From assembly GCA_021108035.1 (NCBI GenBank), contig JAIORQ010000017.1:1-53249 (forward strand): 53,249 nt of DNA, given 5' to 3'. The notes under the pieces were generated by a model. That model saw only the letters and a list, made by a program, of their open reading frames with translations. It did not search any database and was not told the origin of the DNA. The DNA is from Bacteroidales bacterium. GTDB taxonomy: Bacteria > Bacteroidota > Bacteroidia > Bacteroidales > JAADGE01. This document shows positions 53,177-53,249 of this stretch, piece after piece. The position numbers and the translations under genes were made by a program. How positions within the stretch are numbered: position 1 is the stretch's first letter; each line of letters begins with the position of its first letter.

Positions 53177-53249
53177 ATTTTTCAGTTAATCTTATCCTGC
53201 ATTATTCATGCGTTTTTTCTTTGTCGGAATTGAGGCGACAAACCTTGAA

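Overview
The window is AT-rich DNA from a member of the Bacteroidota, most likely an uncultivated Bacteroidales-type lineage. The evidence is several type IX secretion (T9SS) C-terminal sorting domains, promoters of the TAnnTTTG type, PD40/OmpA and MORN-repeat envelope proteins, a fused DAHP synthase-chorismate mutase, and the almost complete absence of Shine-Dalgarno sequences.

Layout. (1) 0.2-4.1 kb: a housekeeping block on the minus strand with clpX, clpP and tig, followed by a tRNA-Leu with its own terminator. (2) 4.2-16.6 kb: a polymorphic-toxin locus. A 2067-residue secreted protein fuses Tc-toxin B-like (SpvB plus FG-GAP) and C-like (RHS) parts and carries a variable C-terminal tip. 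Downstream lie two displaced orphan RHS tips with different C-termini. Each of the three tips is followed within about 12 bases by a small exported protein or lipoprotein, the likely immunity proteins. (3) 16.6-22.2 kb: secreted adhesin-like and T9SS cargo proteins, rich in small palindromes and tandem repeats. (4) 22.2-22.7 kb: a repeat-rich gap holding a 43-codon hydrophobic ORF. (5) 22.8-39.7 kb: general functions, namely a ClpB-like disaggregase, a PD40-OmpA protein, a glycosyltransferase, RecR, a LOG-family hydrolase, a GGCT-like protein, an Nramp-like transporter, a methyltransferase-like protein, a TPR lipoprotein and HtpG. (6) 39.8-50.6 kb: the most interesting block. A SiaC-like protein, a duplicated SiaB-like kinase and a TPR-SpoIIE phosphatase (SiaA-like) are interleaved with a PapD-like chaperone, a MORN-repeat protein, two small paralogous fimbrial-subunit-like proteins and a 1191-residue outer-membrane barrel with Ig-like, SdrD-like and OmpA domains. 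I read this as a partner-switch-controlled chaperone-usher-like surface-assembly system. (7) 50.6-53.2 kb: a macrodomain protein, a small hypothetical, an RlpA-like lipoprotein and DAHP synthase-chorismate mutase.

Two features of genome dynamics stand out. Palindromic elements of exactly 24 bases sit in frame inside coding sequences; three related copies in one orphan RHS tip are proven insertions by comparison with its paralog. A 157-base MITE-like element with perfect 27-base inverted ends separates two convergent genes and has rewritten the C-terminus of the transporter. No transposase, integrase or CRISPR array is present. All family assignments come from reading the translated sequences; no database search was run.
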